A DNA stretch of 64,000 bases, from NCBI RefSeq assembly GCF_963966145.1, contig NC_091047.1:8432001-8496000 (forward strand), written 5' to 3'. Position 1 is the first letter of the stretch. Each line of letters starts with the position of its first letter. A program made the position numbers and the translations under genes. Shown here in pieces: positions 36,601 through 49,092 of this stretch. The notes under the pieces were generated by a model. That model was not told the origin of the DNA, ran no database searches, and saw nothing but the letters and a program-made list of their open reading frames with translations. This DNA comes from Tenebrio molitor. Lineage: Eukaryota > Arthropoda > Insecta > Coleoptera > Tenebrionidae.

Positions 36601-39600
36601 TACCATCGCAATTCCCCAGCAAATTGAAAAAAGAGGGATCGCTTTAAAAGCATCGTTCCGCAGAATCAGATGTAGTTCGTGTGACCCTTATAATTCGCAT
36701 TATCTAACCAAACACTAACGAGATCTCGTTGGTTTTAATTAAAGCCGTAACAGTATTACGACCGCTTCCCTAATTTCAAAACGAAAATAATTTTAACACT
36801 GTGCGCGCTGCTCTTCCCCGAGTGCTGGCGCGCAAAAAGCGCCGGCCGAGCGTCCACCCCTGGGAAACACCGGTGGAGGGAGAGCTTTTTTTTAAATTAA
36901 TTGCTGCAGGTTTTGCTCTCTTTGTTGATTTACGGCCCGAATTGCGCTAGGAGCGCAATAAAAACTTGATGGCGTGTTTTCTAAGTGGATGGATTAATTA
37001 GGCGCGCAATAAATTTGAAAAAACCCCGCATCTGGTAAAGCGTGTTTACGTGTGGCGCGATGGGGTGCTCGTCGTCTATTAATATGCCATCTGTGTGCTT
37101 CGGGAATTTTAATGATTGAGATATGTCAATGTCCAAGTGCGTTCTTGTAATTACAATAGCATTGCAGGATTTTTCCCGGTTGTTATGAATTTATTCAGAT
37201 CTGAGCGACTCGATCCAGGTTAATTGGCAAAATGTATGAATTATACAATGCCTTAATTCCGCTTGTTGGATTTGAGACGTTGATCGGATGGACGGGTGAA
37301 AAAATGGAGCCAGTAAAGATGCCATCGTGTTTTTAATGGCGACTGAAACTTGTCGCTCCTCGAGCTTTTATCGCTTCCTACTTCTCGATTACGTTTTATT
37401 CGCGGCTTTTTGGCGTCCTCGCGTTTTGTTTTAGTGCCGTCGAACGTCCCAACTCGGTGATAACACAAGGGTTGTGGTGGCCAACCGAAATAAAGTGCTA
37501 AAAATGAAACGGACGGCGGGGTAAATGCCCGGAAAGTACCTATTCGTTTCCGCTCGGGTCCACCACACCTGCGTGGCAAACATCCGTAATAACCTTAAAT
37601 GACGTCTCCTAAACGTTTGACACGAATTTTACTTTCGATAGCTTATCGATATTGATCGTCTCGTTTTGGTTGCTCCGAATTGTAAGAACGCATTACTTTA
37701 ATCAGTGCAAAGAGGCTCTGAAGAAGTTTATGCTTCATAAACGAAACGTAATGGGCTTGGACCACAACCAAAATGACAAAACCGAAGCGGTCTGCATTGA
37801 CGAAGCGGAAAGCGGACCAGTCATCCCAGAACTGAAAGACTTGGTCAATTCTTACGAATTCATTATTTTTAAAACTGTTTTCATCATAGATCAAAAATAT
37901 TGTTTAACGTTGGGAGACAAAATAGCTGCCAGTGCTCAACTGGCATTTACCCATTTATAAAAGTACGTTTTATAATTGGCTGCAGCAGTTAATTTATCTT
38001 TCATTCAAATGCAATTGTTTTTACACTTGATGGAGTGAGGTAAGAGTAATGATTAGAACAGTAAATTGAAAGTCGATTACGTAGTGTGTAGTAAACGTAC
38101 CATCACGTTTTTGTATAAATAATTAAAGGATAAACACCCTGAATCCGAAGTATTATCGATATTTTTGTAATGCTGAAAGTTTTTATTTTGACATAATTAA
38201 ACTAAAAATAGTATATTCAATGAGCGGATAATGATTGCTATTACTCGTGAGGGTGATTTTGTGTCACGAGCCGAAAGCGAGTGGCTAATTCATCCGCGCG
38301 AGTATAGCCATGATCCGCGAGTAGAATACTATATTTTTTCTACGACTATGAAGAGGAATTGATAAATTAGACAAACTGAAACTGACGTTTTACAACTATT
38401 ACTTTGTATACCTACTTGATAGAATTGCATTAAAATTTGCCATTGGACTTCATAAACTAGTTGCTATGAAATTTCTCGTGATTTTTTAAATTATTATTTA
38501 ACAGGCCGTCGGTGATGAACCCTGTTATCTAATGAAAAACACTTGGTCCTTTTGAAAAATATTGGACATATTTTTCCTAACAAAATGATCACCTCGTATT
38601 TAACTTGTTAGAAACAAGATGAAGAATGAGCCACTTTTGAGAAATCATATTTCCTTGTACATCTAAATTGCCTATTCAAGACCGTGAACTACAACTGACA
38701 TCGCAAATGGACCTCCTTCAAGATTACAATAATCTCTAAACCTTGATTTTATCTCTTGACTCTATCATGTTTACATTTTTAAGTTAAAATGTTAAACCTC
38801 CACAAAAAGTAGACGAACGATTTTCGTCCACGTTTTCCACTTGACATGCTGGAAAATAAACGCAAATTGCCCTGTGAAACGGCCATTATTAAACGAACGC
38901 CTTATTATTAACTGATTTGCATTAAAAAAGGAGAAAATTGTATGCCCAATAGAAAACATAATAGGGCATTGTTCAGAACTTTCGAAAGGAAATGGACAGT
39001 CTTGAGCGATGTTTATCAAGGCTAAAAGCAGACATTTTAAAATTTATTTTACACCTAGATCGAATCGATATTACTCCAATTTCGTCTTAATCATATCACC
39101 GCGCCTGAAAAAATTTCATCCCGCATCCATCCAAGAAATTGGAGACTTGAGTCAAACGACGCCACATTCGATTATGCAGGAAAAATATCAATTTCATGTT
39201 TTTAAATGGCACTTCTTCGAGCAGGATGTCATATTATGACCTCGTGGAAATGCCGCGTCGGATCATTACTGAATTGCGATCGTATTATATTGGCTCATTT
39301 CTTCAGGATATTTTGCTCGACTAACCCTCGATTACTTGCCGCCAAATTTGGGCCCAATCGAGCGGTTTATATCCCCCAGAATTTTGTTTATTTTTTATTG
39401 GTAGATTTTCGTAAAACGAGTTTCAATTCAGAATAGTTTACGGAAAAATTGCACGTAAAAATGTGCGTTTTAATGTTTTCGTTCGTCAGCATTACCAGTT
39501 GCTAAAGTAGGGTCAGAGTACAGGGATCACCTCAAAACGCGTAGAAAATTATTGATCACTCGGTTCGCTTGCACATTAACATGCGTTACGTAAGTTATTT

Positions 39601-42600
39601 TGTATTTACTTATCGTATCTTAACGGTCTTACTGACCCATACCAGTATTTTTCAAATGCAGCCGATCTGGACGCAGCTTTGTGCCAAAAGGAAATTACCT
39701 GTTTATAATCTGATGAATTTTTGTGTCGAACCCATTAGCCGTTTAATCTTCTTTTTTACTCGAATAAAATCATCGTAATCGAGTTATTCCGTGTCGGTTA
39801 CGCTTTGGCCACATCGCCGGATTGCCTCAGTTCAATTTTTCTAATGGAAAAACTGGTAAATATGCAAATATGATCGATACCACTGTAAGCGAACACTTTA
39901 CCTTGTTCCAGTAAGGTACAAAGTCTACGCGACCGCAGATAATTGTAGAGAGAAAGGCAACAAAAGGATCAATATTTGTTGCAATATTTATTGCCGAGTC
40001 GTCCAGTTCCTTTGTGTGCTGGGCGACACGACCCTACGTTTTGCCATCCCCGATAAATTATTCATTTATGATAATGAAACGATAGCATTAATCTCCTAAT
40101 TAGCGCTAACATTGAAAAATAAATCGCCGTTTATCTTTTTGCCGATTTGTGCAAATATGCTGTAAAATTGCCTCGAAACGATTTGGTGTAATTATCGTGT
40201 CGCGCTAATTAATCCATGTAAATTAATCACTCCGAAGAGGAATTATTGCTGTAATATTAAATTCAAATGAATTGTGCAATTAAGATCAGTTTCCATGCGC
40301 TCAACCCGGACTTTATCAAAAGGGGAAATGCCGTACCCACGCAAAAATTACTCCAATCGACGACTTGAAAATGGTGAAAAGTCGCACGCGGAACTGCGGC
40401 AAAAACGGAAGCTCGCCGGAAAACTTGAGAAAATTTGGAGCTTTATTGTGTCGAAACTTTTAGAGCTGAATTATTAAACTTGTAATTAGCTTCAATTGAA
40501 GACGTCTTCGGTGTCAGGTTGAGGTGGATTGTTTGTTGTATAATTTAGTGGTCGTGTTCTTTGGTTTTTTCTCGAGTGCCAACCAGCCTTGCCCACGACA
40601 AGATGCCATTGTATTCCATTCACAGTCCATTGAATGCATTTTTATCACCAAGACTACAATGTGATTTATTATGAAACTCCACACCATACGAAAATATCAT
40701 TCAATTAGAAACATCAGGCAATATAATTATTATTTCAAAATGTACGCAATAAATCTCGCTCCGGAATAAATTAAAATGTGAACCGAAAAATGCAGACCGT
40801 GAGATGTCAGATCGTTGATAAGGAGAGTACGAGTCGTACTCTTCACAACAGATGTTTGAACCCATTATGCTCGTCGACAAAGGGGCATTTCAACACACCG
40901 CTTCATGTTAGCACAGCAATAGATCGAATTTCTATTGTACATAACATCAGGACCGGCTATTAGCCTAATTTAAATAAAATGGCGCCCTATTAAACACATG
41001 TCCAAAATAAACGACTTTCCCATCCGGATTTCCACCGTCCGGACTTATTTTCGGGCGGCTTATTTTTAGGTGCGTGAAATCGATACTGTCTTTTAAGCGG
41101 AATCGAACGGGACGCCCCTGACCGGATATTCGTGTCGTGTCGAAACTTCCGGGTTGCATTTCAAAAATGAAACTTTCATAAAACACCACCCCGGAGAGAA
41201 ATTCGACTCATAAAGTCGGAATTAAAAGGATGAACTGGACCCGGAGCGCCGAGTTAAATTTTTACAAGAGAGCCGTTCATTTCTTTTTGCATCGCGTCGT
41301 GCCACCTTGGGAAACGTCGAGGCTATTCTGGAAACGGACGTCGAGCAGACGGATTAATTTTTCCTATGACGTAAAAACTCCACTTCATCGAGGCGTCTCC
41401 GGCTCCATCTTCGCTGCGCTCGTGCGGGTTTTGTTCCCAGCACGTTTTCATTTTTACTGTTTGATTGGAATTTTTTTGTGAACACGGTTGCACACATGCC
41501 TCGTTCAGATAACCGCACCGCGGTCTATAATAAATTGGTGATTTTAGCGATAAGCGCAACGCACAACTGCTCTCGACTCAATATTATTACCGCACACTCA
41601 TCGGTTAACCCCGGAGCACCATATGTGCAGTTATTCGCTTTTCAAGGCGGGGTAGCGGCACCTGGAGGGTGGAACCAACGAAAATGTCATGCTGCACATG
41701 ATTGCTTTGTTGTGAAATGTTTTTATGACGAACCCGTTGTATACAAGATGCTCCAAATCATAGGTTTAAAATGACAGATTTTCGTTTTGTTTGTTTCGGA
41801 AAAAGTGTTTGATGCTGTGTTTACAGTATCTCATCAAAATTGATCTCGATAGGAATTGTGAACGATAATTGGAGGTCAAGTTGGACTCGACTCTATTATG
41901 AAATAAGTGCGACGTAAAACCGATTCGTCGAGTTAATTTTTTCCCATTTTATGCCCGTTTTAAGTATTTGTTTACAAGACAATTTAATTGCTTCCGAATT
42001 TTACGATTCGATGTACGAATAAAGAAAGAGTTGTGGACGAAAATGATTCGGTAGAACAGGATGTTGGGGTTTAGTCGTTCGATTTATTTTCAGGTCATGT
42101 TTTGGAGTTCACGGTGGAGCCCATGGACACGGTGGTGGAAGAGGGACAATCGGCCGTCCTGGACTGTGTCGTTAAGGCTTCGCACCCTTCGAGTGTCTTG
42201 ATCCAATGGCTGGATCAAGACAGCCAAAAGCTCACTTACCTAAGTGATTCTTATAGGTAGGCGTATCAATTTTCGGAGCTGTATTTAATTAAACCGTCTT
42301 AAAATCTCGAATTACTTGCAGGTCTCAACTTACAAACGGTTCTCTATATATAAATAGTGTGCTGGAAGAACAAAGGCTGACGGGAACCTACCAGTGCATG
42401 GCCACGTTGCCGAATGTCGGCTCGATCGTGAGCAGAACCGCCAAGCTGAACGTAGCCAGTGAGTAAATCCATTTTCTGGGGCTCTCATTTAAATTACCTC
42501 GAAAAATGTGCAAAGTTTGTCGCCTTTAGAGAGAATTAAATTAATTTACATTTTCGTGACGCCTAATTTGAAATTAATCCTTTGATTAGCCTATAAACTT

Positions 42601-45600
42601 TTGCGGCTTTATAAATTTTCATCGGGGGGTGAGTTTTCGGCTTTTTCCTCTCGCCGAATTAATGCGAAAACTTTCCGACGAAAGACAAACAATATTGAAT
42701 CGAACTTTTTTCAACTAAACTCGATTTGTGCCCGTTCCGGACATTAATCCCGTCATTCGATTCCATTTAAACCGACAAAAAGATGATTCGGTGAGATATC
42801 TCGAAGTGCGTGTCATCGCGCCGTTTACGTGTCCATCGATAGGACGAGAATAAAAGAGATGAATTAGTGCGAATTTGCGTAAAAAGAGAAAACCCGGAGG
42901 GACATTAATTTAATGAAAGATACAGTTTTCGGTGTTGTCTCGCAACCCGTCAACATTAACGTCCGCCGAAATAATGGGACCAAGTGAAATATCGCGTGCC
43001 CCTAAAGTGATTGAGGATCTGCAACGTCCTCAAATTTCACCGGTCCCGACTGATCGATCTGATTCCTCCTGCCACTGTCGCATTGTTCTTTCAAGGTATA
43101 TCGGGTTTCCTGGAGGAGCCGCGCGACATCAGCGTCTACGTAGGACAGAAGGTCCATTTCGCTTGTCACGTGGCCGCGTCGCCGGCCGCCAGGATTCGAT
43201 GGCTGAAAGACGAAAGACCCCTCCAAATCGACGAATTAAGAATGACCATCCTTCCGTCTGGGGCGTTGGAAATCGACGAAGCCATGGAGTCCGACCAAGG
43301 CTCGTACAGGTAACGAGCAATTTCCCTCGGTTCCAGTTAAAATCTGATCGATTTGAACCTCAGGTGTAACGCGTCAGGTTTAAACTTGTACAAATTAAGC
43401 AATAAGGCCGCACTGATAGTGAACGGGGATCACGAAAAGGCTGCTCACGTTGCATCCCCAACGTTCATAGCCCGACCAAAACCGGCTGTGGTCATCGAAG
43501 GTCAAAATATATCGCTGGACTGTGCAGCTAATGGCAATCCAAATCCATCAATAACGTGGCTCAAGGATGGTTACGCCATCGACATGACGTAATTTTTTCG
43601 AAAATTCTGCCGCAACGAAAAATCACAATTTTGTTTTCAGCTTTTTGGACAGTAGATTTAGTTTAGTCGGTTCCACAAGTTCCTTACGAATCACTAATAT
43701 TAAGGAAGAGGACGCTGGGACTTACCAGTGTCGGGCAGAAAACAGGGAAGACAGCTTAGATGCCTCCGCTACGATTCAGGTTCAAGTGAGTCCCGCTTTC
43801 CTTTTTGTATCGATCAAAACTGCATGCTCGATGATAATGATGACACCTTTTTTATCTAATCTTATTTGACTTCCTGGATGCATTCGCTCCACACCTATCA
43901 CACAACAAAACAAATAAGTTTATTGATCTGTTGCACAAATAAAGCGACAAGGACGTAACAGTGTTTTGACAAAATATTTGTACAAAGTTACGGAAAAATC
44001 GTCAGATAGTCCAGTACCCTTCTCTAGGGAGAGTTCTGTTTTTATCTGTTTTGCGAACAAAGTAAAGTGGAAGTGGCGCTTGTTACTCACAAGAACTTTG
44101 TGTTTTAGGTGCCTCCTAGGTTTTTAAAGAAACCCCAAGACAAAATAGAATTAGCGAATAAAGACATTGAATTAGAATGTAGTGTTCACGGTACTCCAGA
44201 GCCTAAAATAAGTTGGTTCAAGGACGGCGAAGTCATAACCTCCAATGAATATTATCAAATTGTCAACGGGTATTACGGTAAATCCTTGCCACCGGATTTG
44301 TTTGAGATGAATTCATTTTCAGGCACAATATGAAAATAATGGGTTTGATGACGTCCGATTCGGGCATTTTCCAGTGCTTCGCCGCGAATCCTGCGGGAAA
44401 CATCCAGGCGGCAGCCAGCCTCAAAGTGATCAATCCTGGTTAGTATACCTCCAAAATTTCATCAATTACATCGTACAAATTTCTGTTGACATTTTTTATT
44501 TATGATTTTATTTTTATTTCTCCCTACATTGTACTCCTTTCCCGTCTCCTTCTCCGCTTTGTTTATCGTTATGTGCCACTACTGATAATACTAACTGCAT
44601 GTTGTGTTTGTCGATGGTGCATGTGTAGAAACAAAAAAACCAAAATCGGGTCGTAAGAAAGCGAAAAAAGAGGATAACCATAAATCACCGATTGACAAGA
44701 TGCAATCAATCACGTTGTTTTCACATTTAAAACCAGAAGGTGCCGCTAAATTAGGCGACGTAGACTTTGGTCACTTAGCGTCACGTAGGAATTACATGCA
44801 AGACTCCTCTACTTCGTCCACGCACAGTATTTATGATCCTCACAGCGCTTTTACGTCATTGAAAAGTAGCGAGTCTTATGATAATATTAACTTGGGTGAT
44901 ATTCAACATGCTTTTTTCCCCGCCTCCCCCAAACCTTTTCCAGCGGAAAGCTCCGTTGCCAAGACCGTTGAGGAACTGCCAGGATCTCCGCAGGACCTCA
45001 AAGCCCCCATCGTCAAAGCGAGATTCGTAACCCTAAGCTGGAGACCGCCGCATTTCAATAGCGAAAACATTCACACCTACTCGGTGTACTACCGACAAGA
45101 AGGAAGCGAAAGGTGAGATAAAATGTGGATATTTAATTTTGCTCGTTGACGTCAGTCACGATGAACGTTTAGTCTTCAGTCCGCACTTGTAGAGTACACC
45201 AGATTTCACTCAAAACACGTTAATATTTTAGGGAGAGGGTGCAAAACACGAGTCGGTCTCGTCTTGAAGAAATTAATATCGGAGGGCTGACCCCCAGCCG
45301 AGTGTACCACTTTAGAGTAGTCGCGATAAGTCCGAATGGAATGGGAGCATCTTCCGAAAGTCTGACTGTAACGACTCAACCAGAAGAACATGTCGCTAGC
45401 GCACCTATACACTTTGTTGCCTACGCCACCAGTCCCCGAAATATTTTCCTGAGCTGGAGACCTCCAGAAGTTCCCAACGGAATCATTCAAAGATACACCG
45501 TTTACTACATGGAGGTATAAAGAACGTAAATAATTGTTTCCCTTTCTTTAGTTTTTTGTTTTGAAGACGAGTTCTTCGCTCGAGCATAATATTGACACGA

Positions 45601-48600
45601 TCGATTTGAGATACCACCTAATGGGTTTGTCAGTCTTCACGGAGTACAGTGTTTGGGTGGTTGCGGTGAACGAGAACGGGCCGGGGGCGGCAACCGAGGA
45701 GAAAATCGTGCGAACGTTGAGTACGGCGCCGTCAGAACCACCCTCGAACGTCACATTAGAACCATCAAGCACGGTAATAACGAGAGGAAGGTCGTAGACG
45801 CAGTTTCTTAGTTGTAAATTATTTCAGAGTGTAATTGTACGGTGGGAACCGCCACCGGTTGAACAGCAAAACGGTGTTATCACAGGCTATAAGCTGAGGT
45901 ACCGAAAACAGGGTAAAAAGGGGTTAACGATAACGACCCCTGCCAACAAGAGGAACTACGAGTTGAATGATTTGGAGAGGGCGTCTCAGTATCAGGTCAA
46001 GCTGTGGGCTATGAACATAAACGGTACTAGTCCACCAACGGATTGGTATAACATCGAAACGTATCAGAACGATCTAGACGAGAGTCAAGTGCCAGACAAG
46101 CCAGGTCCTTTGAGGGGTAAGAGTTTGGTGCGTTTTAATCGGTGAGGAACTGCGATGTTGTGTTTTAGTGCGACCGACTTCTGACAAGCTGTACGTTTTG
46201 TGGACACAACCCGCCAATCCGAATATCAGAGTCAGGAGTTACATCTTGGGATGGGGGAAGGGCATTCCGGACATGTACTCCCAAGAACTGGACGAGAAAA
46301 CTCGGAATTACATAATCGAGAAACTCGAAGCTAATTCGGAATACGTGTTAAGCTTGAGGGCTAACAACGAAAGGGGGACGGGACCTCCTGTGTACACGAC
46401 TGTGCGGACTCAGGACGAACCGCCACCGGAACCGACCCCGCCGCTGATACCTCCAGTGGGGCTGAAGGCCCAGATCTTGAGCGCAACGTCAGTGGTCTTG
46501 TACTGGACTGACACCACGTTGAGTAAAAGTCAGGTGCGTATCTTGAATCAGGTCAAAGATAGAAACATATTTTTGTGGTCGCGTTTTCAGTACGTGAGGG
46601 ACAGTCGTTATTACGTAGTCAAATACACTGCCGAAAAATTAATGAAGACTCGCTATCTGAATATCACCGACCTCAACGTAATGATTGATGACCTGAAACC
46701 CAACACGGTTTACGAATTTTCGGTGAAACTCGTCAAAGGTTTGTTTGCTATTTATGTTGCGAATTTAAACATTAATTTTAAACAAATCAGGCCGCAAAGA
46801 GAGTCCTTGGAGCATGGTTGTGCAGAATTCGACGTGGGAGTTGGCCCCGAATGCCGCCCCCAGAGACCTCGACGTGCATTTAAAAGAGGACGAGCCGCAG
46901 TTCGTCGAGTTGACGTGGCAACCGCCAAAAACTACCACCGGCAGAATTACGGGTGCGAAATGATATGGAAAAAGTGTGCACAATGTTGGTGTTTTTTTTA
47001 AGGTTATGTGATACTGTACACGGATAATAAGACGAAGAGTGATAGAGAATGGTTGCCACAGGTAACCAAGGGTGACAAGCATTCAGCCGTGTTACGTGAC
47101 CTTAAACCCTTCACGGAATACTATTTCAAAGTTCAAGCGCGGAACAGTAAAGGTTATGGACCTTTTTCTAACGTCGTGATTTTCACAACAGGTCATCGTA
47201 AGTACAGTTCACACAAACGATTAAATCACGTTTTTATTTTTGATTTTGTTTACTTATTTTTTATTTTTTCTTATCACTAGATGTTGGTATATTGGCAGCT
47301 AGCTCGGGGCCGGTTTTAGGTAATTTAATTCTTTTCTTTTCGATCCGATTTCAGTGGTGACGGCGATTCCAATTTTTCCGTTGTTTATTTTCAGACGGAA
47401 AGGGAATTTTCTCAGGCACCATTATTCTATACATTTTGATCGGCGGTTGTATCATCGCCGTCACGACAGTCGGCGTAGTCACTACCGTTTTGTGTTGTCG
47501 GAGAAGAGAGACCACCACATCTCCAGATCGTAGCAAAAAGGGGTACCAGAAGGGTACCCAAAGTGTCAAACCTCCCGATCTCTGGATCCATCATGACCAG
47601 ATGGAATTGAAGGCTATCGAAAAGAGCCAGTCCAATACAGATGGCGCCAGTAGTAGCGGTGCCATGACATTACCACGCAGTGTGGGAGGTAACGAATACG
47701 ACACTCACGAGGGCATACATACCAATTCTCTTGATCAACGCACTTACGTTCCTAATTATATGGGTGAGTTCGTTTTCGGTAAATACTGCATGTTTGAGTT
47801 CTTGATTTGATGCCCTTCAGTTTAACTGATTAATAAAAAATATATAAAATGGCAATTCTATAAGTGGTACAGGTTGTGGTGTTTAATTCAAGTAATAATT
47901 AAAACTGGAAACTAATTTTTTTCTTTTATTTATGCACTGTTTTCGCTTTGCTGCACTTAGGTGTTTCCCCCGATGATAAAATCAAACGAACGGTCAGGTC
48001 TAAGCCAATTATTACGTTACCAGTGGACTCCAAGCCACCAAGAGAACGTAAGTAAAGTACTCTATGCTTGTGCCGTTGTTATCTGTAAAAAAAAAATAAA
48101 AATCGATTTTAAAAAATGCAAAATAAAAAATCAATTTCATGATAAAGAATAATGAAATGTAAAGAAAGAAGTTGGAGGATTGACGACAACTTCGATAAAA
48201 TCTTAATTTAACTGCTAGCGTTGTTGTGGAAGTTGTTTACCAAGTAGTTAAAAAATAAAAGCATGAACTGTGTAACGCTGAGCTAAGAACTTAATGAAGT
48301 AAGTTGGTTCTTCTGTTTTGGTGAATTTTGTGGTACAAGAGTACTGTCTCTGGTTTCAAAATTAAATGTGGTTTCTTACAGCCATAGCAACCCCAATCAA
48401 TACCACATCTCTGAGCCAATCCAGCTCAGACTCGACGCCTTCAAGCAGGCCTTCATATCCCCGAACTCAGTACAACATGGCTCGTGCTCACGTCACAGTA
48501 GATTCGTCATTGTCGAATCCGCCTTCAGAAAATCCTTATGCCTTACACCCCCCCGGTTGGATAGAATCGAACGTCAGGTACCGATATAACCTCAAAATCG

Positions 48601-49092
48601 GTGCGTTTTTTTTTGATAGTGGAAGTTTCAGTCAACCTCCACCAGTGGCAGCTCACATCGCCGCCAGTTCGCAGTACGCCCCCGGCTTGGGGGTGCTCGC
48701 GGAGTCTCAAGGGGGTAAACGGGTCCAAGCTCAGGGCCATCCTTTGAAAAGTTTTACGGTGCCGGCACCGCCCCCTATATCTGCCCCGGGAACTCCTCAA
48801 CCGAAACATATAGGTGAGTGGGGATCGGTGGTGTCGGGTCGGTTTTAACGGAGAGGTTTTAGTGAGGCCTAACTCGTCGCCATTTAAAAAACCACCGACG
48901 AGCAGTACGAGCACGTTGACGAGTACACCGCCGTCTAGGATAAACCCGTCACATCCGCCCCCTCACACCGCTGAAGAAGTACAAAGACTGCAACCTTCAC
49001 ATTCAACGGAAGAACTCAACCAAGAAATGGCGAATCTAGAGGGACTCATGCTCACGCTTAGCACAATCACAGCGAATCAGTTTGAATGTTAA
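21661..49092 (+). CDS. fra: frazzled, DCC/neogenin-type netrin receptor
   Basis: Twenty-two coding exons give about 1,497 residues, with every join in phase. Exon 1 is 21703-21787, with an upstream in-frame ATG at 21661. Then: 42094-42256, 42322-42458, 43096-43309, 43364-43588, 43641-43785, 44109-44269, 44323-44438, 44629-45112, 45232-45514, 45567-45773, 45828-46116, 46169-46533, 46591-46738, 46791-46952, 47003-47197, 47281-47319, 47395-47763, 47961-48047, 48382-48577, 48620-48813, 48863-49092. Order: signal peptide, four Ig domains, a 120-residue basic/Ser-rich linker, six FNIII domains, one membrane helix (GTIILYILIGGCIIAVTTVG), then a cytoplasmic tail with the P1 motif (DLWIHHDQMELK) and the C-terminal P3 motif (STEELNQEMANLEGLM). 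It guides axons and cells in response to netrin. Exon 1 is a prediction, and exons 20/21 may be continuous. Confidence 0.93.
21703..21787 (+). other. fra: predicted signal-peptide exon of frazzled
   Basis: The frame MTRTNYGCYCKY then SLVIFATVASFLTYTQ ends at AAG|GTAACA with one spare base, exactly what the first Ig exon (starting GT CAT at 42094) needs, giving Gly-His-Val-Leu-Glu-Phe at the junction. The hydrophobic core followed by a polar end fits a cleavable signal. An upstream in-frame ATG at 21661 would lengthen it. No better signal-peptide exon with the right phase was seen between here and 42.1 kb. Confidence 0.65.
23954..23977. repeat. perfect short hairpin
   Basis: CTAACAAACTA pairs with TAGTTTGTTAG across a 2-base loop. 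Confidence 0.6.
24017..24062. repeat. hairpin with GTCCAGCGAGAGA stem
   Basis: GTCCAGCGAGAGA is matched perfectly by TCTCTCGCTGGAC after a 20-base loop. It is probably an end-to-end remnant of a small inverted-repeat element; T-rich and A-rich sequence lies on either side. Confidence 0.65.
24388..24551. mobile_element. degraded inverted-repeat element
   Basis: GAATTACATACATTCGTGCT on the left resembles, inverted, GAAGCACTCATGTAATTAC on the right, and CACTCGTATTATTTTTTGAC in the middle pairs with GTCAAAAAATGACACTCGT. The arms are imperfect. Confidence 0.5.
25530..25972. mobile_element. TA-flanked MITE, CAGGGTG...CACCCTG termini
   Basis: CAGGGTGCCTCCAAATTCGC then GAATTCCGAATTCGGAGCG at the left is matched inverted by CGCTCTGAATTCGGAATTTG and CCAATTTTGAAACACCCTG at the right. 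TA lies at 25528-25529 and 25973-25974. 443 bp, with no transposase frame. Confidence 0.86.
25983..26245. mobile_element. MITE with about 58-bp near-perfect inverted repeats
   Basis: GATTCAAAATGGTTGTGGAT, AAATATGGCAACTATGTACG and TTATGTGGCAACT on the left are repeated inverted on the right with few differences. It lies 10 bases after the previous MITE. Exact ends and target duplication are unclear. Confidence 0.86.
26296..26475. repeat. fragment of the dispersed fold-back family
   Basis: TTTGACACTGTCAGAATTTG is the inverse of sequence at 12205-12235 inside the large fold-back element, and GATCGTCGAACAAAAAATAT then TTGTATTCAACTCGTTTG is the inverse of sequence at about 11284-11325. Similar end sequence occurs at 15030-15100. 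This copy is a partial single-sided one. Confidence 0.65.
26996..27210. repeat. tandem repeat, three units
   Basis: ATCGACCAGTGATATTTTGT occurs three times (from about 27009, 27092 and 27151), each followed within a few bases by ACTATTTCC. An ACTCAGAAAAA tract follows the first and third units. Spacing varies, so units have gained or lost A-rich spacers. Confidence 0.82.
37720..37900 (+). other. possible coding-like segment in frazzled intron 1
   Basis: A frame reading EALKKFMLHKRNVMGLDHNQ and later ESGPVIPELKDLVNSYE has protein-like composition, but it has no clear start or splice context and its end runs into AT-rich sequence. The opposite strand is also open. It could be a small unknown exon, a retrocopy fragment or chance. 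I do not recognise it. Confidence 0.2.
38205..38337. mobile_element. small inverted-repeat element
   Basis: AAAAATAGTATATTCAATGA, GCGGATAATGATTGCTATTA on the left resembles, inverted, TAGCCATGATCCGCGAGTAG and AATACTATATTTTTT on the right. It also carries several CTCGTGA/CGAGC repeats. It is the only clear element in the right part of intron 1. Confidence 0.7.

Larger units (their letters stand above)
21788..42093 (+). other. fra: first intron of frazzled, about 20.3 kb
   Basis: The interval contains no convincing gene. Its left third (to about 27.2 kb) is AT-rich and holds several MITEs, hairpins and a tandem repeat. The right part (about 27.3-42 kb) is less AT-rich and almost free of inverted-repeat elements except at 38.2 kb. 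The short frames here lack coding character, with one doubtful case at 37.7 kb. Large first introns with enhancers are usual for axon-guidance receptors; regulation here is inferred. Confidence 0.6.

Noticed and set aside
37253..37579. 108-codon minus-strand frame
   Set aside because: It lies in the GC-richer part of frazzled intron 1 and shows no recognisable domain or gene context.
40498..40509. Perfect palindrome GAAGACGTCTTC
   Set aside because: A 12-base palindrome is expected by chance at this scale and nothing nearby supports a function.
42932..43369. 145-codon plus-strand frame at frazzled Ig2
   Set aside because: It runs in the wrong frame across the intron-exon border; the phase-correct exon is 43096-43309.
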